Positions 37,967 through 46,301 of a stretch of DNA of 64,000 nucleotides are shown here, one piece after another. A model generated the notes under the pieces. The model was not told where the DNA came from and did not search any database. It saw only the letters and a program-made list of their open reading frames with translations. Position 1 is the first letter of the stretch; every line of letters begins with the position of its first letter. This stretch comes from Streptomyces ruber (GTDB taxonomy: Bacteria; Actinomycetota; Actinomycetes; Streptomycetales; Streptomycetaceae). Position numbers and translations under genes: made by a program. The stretch covers positions 88,842 to 152,841 of the forward strand of contig NZ_BMQK01000007.1 in the NCBI RefSeq assembly GCF_014648075.1, in the 5' to 3' direction.

Positions 37967-38680
37967 TCAGTACGGGCCGAAGACGTTGTCGATCGAGCCG
38001 TACCGAGCGGCGGCGTAGTTGCAGGCCGCCACGATGTTCGCGACCGGGTCGTACGGGTCGTAGACCGTGCCGGAGACGTGGTACGCGGCGAACGTCGGGT
38101 CGATGACCTGGAGCAGGCCCTTGGAAGGGGTGCCCGCCGCGGCGTTCGAGTCCCAGTTGTTGATCGCCTGCGGGTTGCCGGACGACTCGCGCATGATGTT
38201 GCGGTGGATGCCGTCGTACGTCCCCGGGATCCCGTTCCGCGCCATGACGTCCAGCGCCTCGCGGATCCAGCCGTCGAGGTTGTCGGCGTAGGCCGGGACG
38301 GAGGCGGGGGTGACCGCGGCCGCCGTGTCCGTGCCGGACTTCCCGGCCGCACCGACCGTGAGCTCCAGGCCCGGGCGGATGAGCCCCGGGTCGTCACCGA
38401 CGGCCGCGCGGTTGTCCTCGTACAGCTGTCGCCAGCCGCCGTCGACGGCGTGCTCGTCCGCGATCCTGGTGAGCGTGTCGCCCGCGAGCACGGTGTACGT
38501 CGGGGAGGCCGGCGAGGCGGCCTGGGGTGCGGTCCGGGCCTGGGCCGGCTGTGCGGCACTCGCGCTCGTCGCGCCCATGAGCGGGAGGGCGACGGCGGCC
38601 GTACCGATTCCGGTGACGGTGAGAATGCCTCGGGTGAGCCGGTTGGTTCTGTGGCGGCGGTGCTTGCCTCGTGCGGGCAT
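37967..38680 (-). CDS. Secreted LysM-transglycosylase (resuscitation-factor/SLT type)
   Basis: 237 aa from ATG 38680, eight bases after GAGGAAA; longer in-frame readings run into the riboswitch leader and are not genuine. Signal peptide: MPARGKHRRHRTNRLTRG, then GIGTAAVALPLMGATSASAA with cleavage near residue 42. LysM domain: YTVLAGDTLTRIADEH to LIRPGLELTVG (about 60-110). The C-terminal domain is a lytic-transglycosylase-like fold: NIMRESSGNPQAINNWDSNA with catalytic-type Glu, SKGLLQVIDPTFAAYH and a terminal YGSIDNVFGPY. It probably cuts or binds peptidoglycan glycan strands in growth or germination. A c-di-AMP riboswitch lies directly upstream. Confidence 0.92.
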   Translation of the reverse strand: MPARGKHRRHRTNRLTRGILTVTGIGTAAVALPLMGATSASAAQPAQARTAPQAASPASPTYTVLAGDTLTRIADEHAVDGGWRQLYEDNRAAVGDDPGLIRPGLELTVGAAGKSGTDTAAAVTPASVPAYADNLDGWIREALDVMARNGIPGTYDGIHRNIMRESSGNPQAINNWDSNAAAGTPSKGLLQVIDPTFAAYHVSGTVYDPYDPVANIVAACNYAAARYGSIDNVFGPY

Positions 38681-38696
38681 GGCGCGTTTCCTCTCC

Positions 38697-38912
38697 GGCG
38701 CCTGCGAGGTGAGCTGTCGGGTTCGGGCGGAAAGGTGCCCGGCCGTGCACGGCACTGCGCGAGAACGACGAGCGACGAGTGCGGTGCGCGGCTTCACCCC
38801 TAGCCGGTCCGTGGCACGGACCGGCGGCTTGCCTGGGTCCCCCGCTCCTGCCCTGCGTGAGTGAGTCGGTTGATCGGTTCCCGGGCGGTGGCAGGATTCG
38901 GCGATCCGCCCG
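38697..38912 (-). promoter_or_regulatory. ydaO/yuaA-type c-di-AMP riboswitch
   Basis: Read on the minus strand, the leader contains the class's conserved blocks in order: GGATCGCCGAAT (near 38905), CGGGGGACCCA (38844-38834), a CCGGTCCG/CGGACCGG helix, TAGGGGTGAAGCC (38803-38790), CCCGAACCCGACAGCTCACC (38727-38708) and CTCGCAGGCG closing to 38699. The B. subtilis ydaO aptamer has the same elements. The aptamer ends about 18 nt before the transglycosylase ATG, so it runs into the ribosome-binding region. c-di-AMP riboswitches before cell-wall hydrolase genes are known in Streptomyces. Confidence 0.88.
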
Positions 38913-38946
38913 AACGGACGCGAACGTATGCGAGAGCACACGTACA

Positions 38947-39475
38947 AAACAAGACTGAATGGGTGACGGGCGCTTCTTTGAGTAGGTGATCACAAGGGGA
39001 AACAGCTTCTTCCTGCCCGGTCGGGCCATTTCAACTTGCGTTCTGCAAAGGAAAAACGAGCAGGGCGAAGGGTACGGCCGAAGTGGCTCCTGTGTGACTC
39101 AACTCACGGAGCGGGTGGCATGAAAAAGGGCATGGGCAAGTCGGGGGTGCTTCCTGGGGGAGGTGTGCCTCGCGAGCCGGACCGGCCGCCCGGGACGGGT
39201 TCGGCGTTCACCGGAGGTGATCATTCGATGCCTGCCCATACCTGGTGCAGCTGCACAAGTCGTGCAATGTCCGTACGTATCAGCTGATCAAGAACATGGC
39301 AGGTCTGCGCCGATACCGCCCGGGGTGGACCGGTGGGCGCTCGTGGTGATCGAAAGGTGACCGGATACGCTGACTCGGGTGATGACAGCGACAGATCGAC
39401 AAACTGTGTCATCGAACTTGAGACCGTGACCGACCGTGTGACCGTCAGCAGACGTCAGCAGACAGGAGACCCCTC
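38947..39475. other. Intergenic region before the polyprenyl synthase gene, with a 19-codon mini-ORF
   Basis: About 530 bp without a gene that I can support. At 39213-39222 there is GGAGGTGATC, a full complement of the 16S rRNA anti-Shine-Dalgarno, five bases before ATG 39228; that frame gives a 19-aa peptide (MPAHTWCSCTSRAMSVRIS) with stop at 39285. It may be a leader peptide or chance. The part 38947-39060 is AT-richer and should hold the promoter for the riboswitch transcript on the minus strand. Confidence 0.35.
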
Positions 39476-40486
39476 GTGACCGTCGTCGAGCCGTTCGGGC
39501 TGAGCGTGCGGGACCAGGCTCTGGAAGCCGATGTCCAGGCCGGATTGACGGCCGTCGAGGAAGGTTTGCTCGAGGCCACGAAGAGCGAGGTCCCCTTCAT
39601 CCAGGAGGCCGCGCAGCACCTCCTCCGCGCGGGCGGGAAAAGGTTCCGGCCGCTGCTGGTGATGCTCGCGGCGCAGTTCGGGGACCCGCACGCGCCGGGA
39701 GTCGTGCCCTCCGCCGTCGTCGTCGAGCTGACGCATCTGGCCACGCTGTACCACGACGACGTGATGGACGAGGCGGACGTGCGCCGCGGCGTGCCCAGCG
39801 CGAACGCCCGCTGGGGCAACTCCGTCGCCGTACTGACCGGGGACTTCCTGTTCGCCCGTGCCTCGCACGTCCTGGCCGACCTGGGGCCCGAGGCGGTCCG
39901 CGTCCAGGCCGAGGCGTTCGAGCGGCTGGTCACCGGGCAGATCCTGGAGACCGCCGGGCCGCGTGACGGACGGGACCCCATCGAGCACTACCTGGACGTC
40001 CTCGGCGGCAAGACCGGCTCGCTGGTGGCCGTCTCCGGACGGTTCGGGGCGATGATGTCCGGCGCCGACGAGACGGTCGTGGACGTGCTGACGCAGTACG
40101 GGGAGCGGCTGGGCATCGCCTTCCAGCTGGCGGACGACGTACTGGACATCGCCTCGGAGTCGCGCGAGTCGGGGAAGACGCCGGGCACCGACCTGCGCGA
40201 GGGCGTCCCCACGATGCCGGTGCTGCGGCTGCGGGAGCGGGCCGCACGGCTGGGGCTGGCCGAGGACGTCGAGCTGTGCGAGCTGCTGGACGGCGACCTG
40301 TCCGACGACGACCGCCACGCCGAGGCGCTCACCCGGCTGCGCGAGCACCCGGCGCTGGAGCAGGCCCGGCGGGACACGGTGCGGTACGCGGAGGAGGCGC
40401 ACGCGACGCTGGCGCCGCTGCCGGAGTGCGACGCCAAGAGCGCGCTCGTGGAACTGTGCGACGCGGTGGTGCACCGCGCCGGCTGA
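39476..40486 (+). CDS. Long-chain all-trans polyprenyl diphosphate synthase (menaquinone side chain)
   Basis: 336 aa. Chain-length-determined prenyl transferase that adds isopentenyl diphosphate units to make the menaquinone tail. First Asp-rich motif DDVMD (94-98) and second DDVLD (220-224) bind magnesium-diphosphate; GGKRFRPLLVMLAAQ and GKTPGTDLREGVPTMPVL are conserved. No bulky aromatic pair directly before the first motif, consistent with a long product. GTG start after ACAGGAGACC. Its presence close to Mqn/MenG genes supports a menaquinone role; octa- or nonaprenyl length is an expectation, not seen. Confidence 0.9.
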   Translation: MTVVEPFGLSVRDQALEADVQAGLTAVEEGLLEATKSEVPFIQEAAQHLLRAGGKRFRPLLVMLAAQFGDPHAPGVVPSAVVVELTHLATLYHDDVMDEADVRRGVPSANARWGNSVAVLTGDFLFARASHVLADLGPEAVRVQAEAFERLVTGQILETAGPRDGRDPIEHYLDVLGGKTGSLVAVSGRFGAMMSGADETVVDVLTQYGERLGIAFQLADDVLDIASESRESGKTPGTDLREGVPTMPVLRLRERAARLGLAEDVELCELLDGDLSDDDRHAEALTRLREHPALEQARRDTVRYAEEAHATLAPLPECDAKSALVELCDAVVHRAG

Positions 40487-40500
40487 GCGGCCGGGAGCCG

Positions 40501-40543
40501 GGCGGCGTCCCCACGACCCCTACGGGGCGGTGGGGGCGCCGCC
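40501..40543 (+). terminator. Hairpin terminator after the polyprenyl synthase gene
   Basis: Long GC-rich inverted repeat, GGCGGCG plus TCCCCACG on the left, GGTGGGGG plus CGCCGCC on the right, around ACCCCTACGGGG. It starts 14 bp after the stop codon. No U-tract. Confidence 0.75.
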
Positions 40544-40728
40544 TTCCTGTGTCATCCCTCAGCAGTACGTGGAATTGATTCCGCGGTCTGACGTATTCAG
40601 CTGGCCGATTTGGTCGGATGGGTAACACCACTCCTCACCGGTTCGGGTGAGAATGGCGGCTCGGGGTGGACGACGATGTGACGCAGTGCGAGGACCTGGC
40701 CGCCGCCTACTACGGAGGTAAGGCACAT

Positions 40729-42045
40729 ATGGCACCGTTCAAATCCGACGACAGCGCGACGACCGGGGAGACCGGGCGGACCGCGGAGGCCGGGAACGTG
40801 CGCGGCGGACGGCGCAGGGCCGCGCGGTACGTCGTTCCGGTCACGGTGGTGGGCGTGGCGGCCGCGACCATCGGCCTCGTCCCCGCCTTCGCCGGCTCGG
40901 GCGACCCCGACCTCCCGGAGGTCACCGCCCAGGAGCTCATCGAGAAGATCGCCGCATCGGACGTGCAGCAGCTGTCCGGCACCGTGAAGATCAGCACCGA
41001 TCTGGGACTGCCCGACCTGGGCGGACTGGAGAGCAGCCTCGGCGCGGGCGGCCGTGCCGGGTCCGAGGGCGGGTCCACCGCCGACCCGTCCGCCCGGCTG
41101 ACGGAACTCGTCACCGGCACCCACACCGTGCGCGTGGCCGCCGACGGGGCCGGCAAGCAGAAGCTGTCGCTGCTGGACGAGGCCGCCGAGTACAGCGTGA
41201 TCCACAACGGCGACGACGTGTGGGCGTACGACAGCGGGTCGAACGAGGTGTACCACGCGACCGGCGCGGCGGCCGGCACCACGACCGGCGGGGACAGTGG
41301 TACGGAGGGCGGTACGGACGACGGCGTGCCGCACGGGAAGTCCGGAAGCGTGCCCGAGGACGTACCCACCACGCCCAGGGAACTGGCCGAGGAGGCGCTG
41401 AAGGCGGCCGACGACACGACGTCCGTCAGCGTGGACGGGACCGCGCAGGTCGCCGGCCGCGACGCGTACAAGCTGCTCATCGAGCCGAAGCAGGCCGGCT
41501 CGACGGTCGGCGCGATATCCGTCGCCGTCGACGCGGAGACGGGGCTGCCGCTGAAGTTCACGCTCACCCCGGCGAGCGGCGGGGCGGCCGTCGTCGACGC
41601 GGGCTTCACCAAGGTCGACTTCTCCGCGCCCAGCGCGGCCACCTTCGACTTCACCCCGCCGAAGGGCGCCAAGGTGACCGAGGCGGAGGACATCGCGCCG
41701 GAGGGCGCCGGGGCGCGGGACAGCGGGCAGCTGCCGAAGCCGGACCAGAGGCAGGGCGGGAAGTCCGCCGCCGGGGGGCCGGAGGGCATGAAGGTCATCG
41801 GCGAGGGCTGGAGCTCCGTCGCCGCGTTCGACACCGGTGGCGAGGGGCTGTCGGAGAAGTCGTCCGGCAACGGCGACCTCGACGGCATCGTGAACTCCCT
41901 CGGCGACGAGGTCAGCGGCGAGTTCGGCTCCGGCACGGTCTTCTCGACGCGTCTGGTGAACGTGCTGGTCACGGACGACGGCAAGGCGTACGCCGGTGCG
42001 GTCACCAAGGACGCGCTGGTGAAGGTGGCGAACGAGGACCGGTGA
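40729..42045 (+). CDS. LolA-like / DUF2092 exported lipoprotein-carrier-fold protein
   Basis: 438 aa from ATG 40729, preceded by GGAGGTAAGGCACAT. The N-terminus has a basic segment (RGGRRRAARYVVP) and one hydrophobic helix (VTVVGVAAATIGLVPAFAGS), a signal anchor or signal peptide. The exported part has the open beta-barrel pattern of LolA/LppX-like proteins: VTAQELIEKIAASDVQQLSG, HTVRVAADGAGKQKLSLL, VWAYDSGSNEVYHA and EPKQAGSTVGAISVAVDAE. Low-complexity Gly/Ser/Asp linkers lie near 115 and 205. Such proteins are thought to bind lipids or sense envelope state. It precedes an ABC exporter by 43 bp and is likely part of the same operon. Confidence 0.75.
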   Translation: MAPFKSDDSATTGETGRTAEAGNVRGGRRRAARYVVPVTVVGVAAATIGLVPAFAGSGDPDLPEVTAQELIEKIAASDVQQLSGTVKISTDLGLPDLGGLESSLGAGGRAGSEGGSTADPSARLTELVTGTHTVRVAADGAGKQKLSLLDEAAEYSVIHNGDDVWAYDSGSNEVYHATGAAAGTTTGGDSGTEGGTDDGVPHGKSGSVPEDVPTTPRELAEEALKAADDTTSVSVDGTAQVAGRDAYKLLIEPKQAGSTVGAISVAVDAETGLPLKFTLTPASGGAAVVDAGFTKVDFSAPSAATFDFTPPKGAKVTEAEDIAPEGAGARDSGQLPKPDQRQGGKSAAGGPEGMKVIGEGWSSVAAFDTGGEGLSEKSSGNGDLDGIVNSLGDEVSGEFGSGTVFSTRLVNVLVTDDGKAYAGAVTKDALVKVANEDR

Positions 42046-42088
42046 GGCCGGGCCGACGGTCCAGGCCGAGAGCGGAATGAGGTCGTAA

Positions 42089-43120
42089 GTGGAGGAGCTG
42101 CCCGCCGCGGACCCGGTCCGAGCACCGGTCCCGGTGGCTCCGGACAGGACGGACGCGAGCGGAACGAGCACGGGCGAGACGGGCCCGGACGGGACCGTCA
42201 TCGCCACCACCGCGCTCACCAAGCGCTACCGCGGCGGGCAGCTCGCCGTCGACCGGCTCGACCTCGCCGTTCCGGCGGGCAGCGTCTTCGGCTTCCTCGG
42301 GCCGAACGGCTCCGGCAAGACGACCACCATCCGCATGCTGATGGGCCTGATCGAGCCCACCTCGGGAACGGCCCGGGTACTCGGCCGCCCGATGCCGGGC
42401 GCCTCCCGGGCCGTACTGCCGCACGTGGGCGCCCTCATCGAGGGTCCTGCCCTGTACGGCTTCCTGTCCGGGCGGGACAACCTGACCCGGTACGACGCGG
42501 CCGACCCCACCGCCGACCCGCGGACCCGGCGCACGCGCGTCGCGGCGGCGCTGGACCGCGTGGGCCTGTCGGCCGCCGCGGGCAAGAAGGCGAAGGCGTA
42601 CTCGCTGGGCATGAAGCAGCGCCTCGGCCTCGCGGCGGCACTGCTCCAGCCGCGCCGGCTCCTCGTCCTCGACGAGCCGACCAACGGGCTCGACCCGCAG
42701 GGCATGCGGGAGATCCGGGCCCTGATCAGGGAGCTGGCGTCCGACGGGACGACCGTCTTCCTCTCCTCCCACCTGCTGGACGAGATCGAGCAGGTGTGCA
42801 CCCACGCCGCCGTGATGGCGCAGGGGCGGCTGATCGTCCAGGGCCCGGTGGCCGACCTCGCGGCCGGGGCGCGCGGGCGGCTGGTCGTGACGACACCGGA
42901 CGCCGGGGACGCGGCCCGGGTGCTCAAGGAGCGGGGGATCGGCGACATCGTGGTGGAGGAGGGCAGGGTGACGGGTGAGCCGCCGGACGGCGAGCCGGCC
43001 GACCTCACCGCCGCGCTGGTGGCGGCCGGGGTGCGTGTACGCGGCTTCGGGGTGGAACGGGCCTCCCTGGAAGACGCGTTCGTGGCGCTGACGGGAGAGG
43101 GCTTCGATGTCGAGCGCTGA
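42089..43120 (+). CDS. ABC transporter ATP-binding protein
   Basis: 343 aa from GTG 42089. ABC-2-type exporter ATPase: Walker A GPNGSGKTT (71-79), signature YSLGMKQRLGLAAAL, Walker B LLVLDEPTNGLD, switch His in LSSHLLDEIE. The first 35 residues are a low-complexity extension. Overlaps the permease gene by 14 bases. The substrate is unknown; context with a LolA-like protein suggests a lipid or envelope component. Confidence 0.92.
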   Translation: MEELPAADPVRAPVPVAPDRTDASGTSTGETGPDGTVIATTALTKRYRGGQLAVDRLDLAVPAGSVFGFLGPNGSGKTTTIRMLMGLIEPTSGTARVLGRPMPGASRAVLPHVGALIEGPALYGFLSGRDNLTRYDAADPTADPRTRRTRVAAALDRVGLSAAAGKKAKAYSLGMKQRLGLAAALLQPRRLLVLDEPTNGLDPQGMREIRALIRELASDGTTVFLSSHLLDEIEQVCTHAAVMAQGRLIVQGPVADLAAGARGRLVVTTPDAGDAARVLKERGIGDIVVEEGRVTGEPPDGEPADLTAALVAAGVRVRGFGVERASLEDAFVALTGEGFDVER

Positions 43121-44051
43121 GACCGGGAGCACGGGAACGGTCGGTCCGGTCGGTCCGGTCGGTCCGGTCGGACCGACCGGCGGTGTTCACCCGGCCCCCG
43201 CCCGTACGCCGAGTCCCTGGTGGAGCCTCGGGCTGCTGCGCAGCGAACTCGTCACCACCTTCCGACGCTGGCGCACGCTCGCGCTGCTGGGCGTGCTCGC
43301 GGCCGTACCGGTTCTGGTGGGCGTGGCCGTGAAGATCGAGACGGGGGACGGCTCGTCGGCCGGCGGCGCGGGGGGCGAGGGTCCGGCGTTCATCGCGCAG
43401 ATCACCAACAACGGACTGTTCCTGGTCTTCACGGCCCTCGCCGCGACGCTGCCGTTCTTCCTCCCGATGGCGATCGGGGTGATCGCCGGGGACGCGATCG
43501 CGGGCGAGGCGAACGCGGGGACGCTGCGCTACCTGCTGGTCGCCCCGGCCGGCCGGGCCCGGCTGCTGCTCGTCAAGTACGCGACCACGGCGGTGTTCTG
43601 CCTGGTGGCGACGCTGGTGGTGGCGGCCTCGGCGCTCGCCGTGGGCGCCCTGCTCTTCCCGCTCGGCGACGTCACGACGATCTCCGGAACGCGCATAGGA
43701 CTGGCGGAAGGGCTCGGCCGGGCGTTGTTGATCGCCTTGGTGGTGGCCGCGTCGCTGCTCGGAGTGGCCGCCCTCGGGCTGTTCGTGTCGACCATGACCA
43801 ACAGCGGCATCGCCGCGATGGCCACCACGGTCGGGCTGCTGATCACGGTGCAGATCCTCGACCAGCTCCCGCAGCTGGACGCTCTCCAGCCGTACTTCTT
43901 CTCGCACTACTGGCTGTCGTTCGCGGATCTGCTGCGGGACCCCGTCCACTGGGACGACCTGCTGCGCAACCTGGGACTCCAGGTGGTCTACGCGGCGGTC
44001 TTCGGTTCGGCGGCATGGGCGCGGTTCACTTCACGGGACGTGACGGCGTGA
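43107..44051 (+). CDS. ABC-2 type transporter permease
   Basis: 314 aa with about six transmembrane helices (for example TLALLGVLAAVPVLVGVAV, LFLVFTALAATLPFFLPMAI, VAASLLGVAALGLFVSTM). Residues 6-20 are a Gly-Pro-Val triplet repeat encoded by the 9-bp unit GGTCCGGTC in tandem (43141-43171). Partner of the upstream ATPase. Confidence 0.9.
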   Translation: MSSAETGSTGTVGPVGPVGPVGPTGGVHPAPARTPSPWWSLGLLRSELVTTFRRWRTLALLGVLAAVPVLVGVAVKIETGDGSSAGGAGGEGPAFIAQITNNGLFLVFTALAATLPFFLPMAIGVIAGDAIAGEANAGTLRYLLVAPAGRARLLLVKYATTAVFCLVATLVVAASALAVGALLFPLGDVTTISGTRIGLAEGLGRALLIALVVAASLLGVAALGLFVSTMTNSGIAAMATTVGLLITVQILDQLPQLDALQPYFFSHYWLSFADLLRDPVHWDDLLRNLGLQVVYAAVFGSAAWARFTSRDVTA

Positions 44052-44250
44052 CAGGCGCCGACGGGAACGACGATGTGGGGGCCGTTCTCGGCACGGCGCC
44101 AGTATGCGACACCTGGGGCTTTGGGACGAGCTTGTGACGTCATGGTGACGCACGCAGTGGAGGTGAGCGGAGAGACTCGACTGTCGTAGGCGACACGACG
44201 CCACTCGACACACGACGCCGACACCGAAACCGACGCTGAGGGTGGGAACG

Positions 44251-44994
44251 ATGAACCGACCCGGCCGCGAACAGGGACAAGAGCGCGACCGGGCGGGCCG
44301 CCTGCCCCCGGGACCGGGGCCAGGACCGGGGCCGGGGTCAGGGCCCGGGCTCGGGCTCGGGCTCGGGCTCGGTATGTTCCCGGAGCCGGAACGGGAGACC
44401 GACCCGGGGCGCAGGCCCGCGCCGATACGGGAGTTCGCGGTCGCCGAGGCGGTGGTGAACGGCTGCGGGGTGGACGGCGCCGAGACGGGCGGTAGCGGTG
44501 CGACTGCGCCCTCACCGCTCGCGGCTCGGATCGGCCGCATCAACGAGGCCGTCAGGACAGGGCGCATAGCGGAGGCCCTCGAGCTGGCCGAGACGACGCT
44601 GGACCGGGCGGTGCGAACGGCCGGTCAGGAGCATCCCGAGGCGCTGCGGCTGAGCGAGCTGACCGCTTACGTCGCCTACCTGGCCGGCGACCCGCTCAGA
44701 TCCTTCCGCCTCTCACTGGACCTCGCGCGGATCCGCCACCGCCTTGACGACCCTCGCGCCGCCTACGGGCACGTGCAGAGCGCGGCCGCGGCCTGGCGCG
44801 CCGTCCGCGATCCGTCGACCGGGCTGCTGCTGGGCGGTGAGCTCATCGGCGTATGGACGGAGCTCGCGGCCGGCACGGGTCCCGCGGCCGACGACATCGA
44901 GCAACTCCTGTCGGCGCGCGCCCGCATGGGCCGCCTCACCGAACGGGCCCGTGCCGCCGGTGGCGCGCCGCGGCGCCACCTTCACGACTCCTGA
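44251..44994 (+). CDS. Hypothetical helical-repeat protein with low-complexity N-terminus
   Basis: 247 aa from ATG 44251 (GAGGGTGGGA upstream; a GTG three codons earlier is possible). Residues 18-40 are Gly-Pro and Gly-Leu dipeptide repeats produced by 6-bp tandem DNA (44310-44372). From about 90 the sequence is helical, with TPR-like pairs: RIGRINEAVRTGRIAEALEL, HPEALRLSELTAYVAYLAGD and DPRAAYGHVQSAAAAWRAV. No enzyme motif. Conserved-looking helices suggest a cytosolic scaffold. The 3' end overlaps the convergent rarD gene by 13 bases. Confidence 0.65.
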   Translation: MNRPGREQGQERDRAGRLPPGPGPGPGPGSGPGLGLGLGLGMFPEPERETDPGRRPAPIREFAVAEAVVNGCGVDGAETGGSGATAPSPLAARIGRINEAVRTGRIAEALELAETTLDRAVRTAGQEHPEALRLSELTAYVAYLAGDPLRSFRLSLDLARIRHRLDDPRAAYGHVQSAAAAWRAVRDPSTGLLLGGELIGVWTELAAGTGPAADDIEQLLSARARMGRLTERARAAGGAPRRHLHDS

Positions 44995-46097
44995 CGGCAT
45001 GTCCCCGCGGCCGGACCGACGGCCGGACCGACGGCCGGGCCCACGGCCGGGCCTACGGAGGGCGCACCAGACGCCACACTGGAGGTCACACCGGAAGTCA
45101 CACCAGACGCCGCGCTTGGGGCGCCCGCGTCCGGGGAGACCGCGCCCACACCCTCAGCACCACCGGCCCCCTGCGCCGCGTCCGCGGCCGCGCTGAGGTT
45201 CCGGGCCGCGCGCCGCGCCGTGCGCAACGCGTCCCAGGTCAGCAGGACCAGTGCCAGCCAGACCAGCGAGAAGCCCGCCCAGCGCTCCGGCGGCATGGCC
45301 TCGTGGAAGTACAGGACGCCCAGCAGGAACTGGAAGACGGGCGCCAGGTACTGCAGCAGCCCCAGCGTGGACAGCGGCACCCGGATCGCGGCCGCGCCGA
45401 AGCAGACGAGCGGCAGCGCGGTCACGACACCGGTCGCGGCGAGCAGCGCGGCGTGCCCCGCGCCCTCGGTGCCGAAGGTGGACCGGCCCTGCGCGCCCAG
45501 CCACAGCAGGTAGGCCAGCGCGGGCAGGAACTGGACGGCGGTCTCGGCGGCCAGCGACTCGACCCCGCCGAGGTTGACCTTCTTCTTCACCAGGCCGTAC
45601 GCGGCGAAGGAGAAGGCGAGGCAGAGGGAGATCCACGGCGGCCTGCCGTAACCGAGGGCGAGGACCAGGACGGCGGCGAGACCGACACCGACCGCCGCCC
45701 ACTGCACGGGCCTCAGCCGTTCCTTGAGCACCAGCACACCGAGGGCGATGGTGACGAGCGGATTGATGAAGTACCCGAGTGACGCCTCGACCACGTGTCC
45801 GGCGTTGACGGCCCAGATGTAGACGCCCCAGTTGACCGTGATGACCACGGCCGCGATCGCCACCAGGCCCAGCCGGCGCGGTTGCCGCAGCAGTTCGCCG
45901 GCCCAGGCCCAGCGGCGCAGCACCAGCAGGGCGACGCCGACGAGAACGAGGGACCAGACCATACGGTGGGCCAGGATCTCGATGGCGCCGGACGGCTTCA
46001 GGAGCGGCCAGAAGAGGGGCACGAGCCCCCACATCCCGTACGCGGCGAAACCGTTCAGCAGACCCGCTCGGTGCTCACGCTTCGACTGCCCGGTCAA
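44982..46097 (-). CDS. rarD: RarD-type EamA permease
   Basis: 371 aa from TTG 46097, five bases after AAGGAGG; a GTG ten codons earlier has no better RBS. Ten-helix drug/metabolite-type transporter of the RarD subfamily: LNGFAAYGMWGLVPLFWPL, VITVNWGVYIWAVNAGHVVE, SLGYFINPLVTIALGVLVLK and LGLLQYLAPVFQFLLGVLYF. Exported substrate unknown. A C-terminal tail of about 70 residues is Ala/Gly/Ser-rich and includes PAVG repeated in tandem (45002-45053). Confidence 0.88.
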   Translation of the reverse strand: MTGQSKREHRAGLLNGFAAYGMWGLVPLFWPLLKPSGAIEILAHRMVWSLVLVGVALLVLRRWAWAGELLRQPRRLGLVAIAAVVITVNWGVYIWAVNAGHVVEASLGYFINPLVTIALGVLVLKERLRPVQWAAVGVGLAAVLVLALGYGRPPWISLCLAFSFAAYGLVKKKVNLGGVESLAAETAVQFLPALAYLLWLGAQGRSTFGTEGAGHAALLAATGVVTALPLVCFGAAAIRVPLSTLGLLQYLAPVFQFLLGVLYFHEAMPPERWAGFSLVWLALVLLTWDALRTARRAARNLSAAADAAQGAGGAEGVGAVSPDAGAPSAASGVTSGVTSSVASGAPSVGPAVGPAVGPAVGPAAGTCRQES

Positions 46098-46156
46098 CGG
46101 TTCCTCCTTCTCACGGCCGGCGGTCACGCACGGCCGGGACGAAGGTAACGCCGGGA

Positions 46157-46206
46157 GCCCCCGCCTGTCATGTCCGTATCGCCATACGGTCGTGACAGGC
46201 GGGGGC
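46157..46206 (-). terminator. Hairpin terminator downstream of the qorB-like gene
   Basis: Long inverted repeat, GCCCCCGCCTGTCA (46157-46170) with GTCCGTAT, and the complements ATACGG (46184-46189) and TGACAGGCGGGGGC (46193-46206). It separates the end of the qorB-like gene (46302) from the rarD promoter region. Confidence 0.75.
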
Positions 46207-46301
46207 CGGGGAGTCAGGAGGCGGGGGCCAGGAGGTGCGAGGCGGAGGGGACGGTCCGCCCCCTGCCCGGCGGGGCCCCCTTCGGACCCGGTGCCGGAAG
46301 G

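Noticed and set aside
39036..39360. Longer ORFs of 65-83 aa upstream of the polyprenyl synthase gene
   Set aside because: No coding-like third-position bias or recognisable sequence; only the 19-codon frame has a convincing ribosome site.
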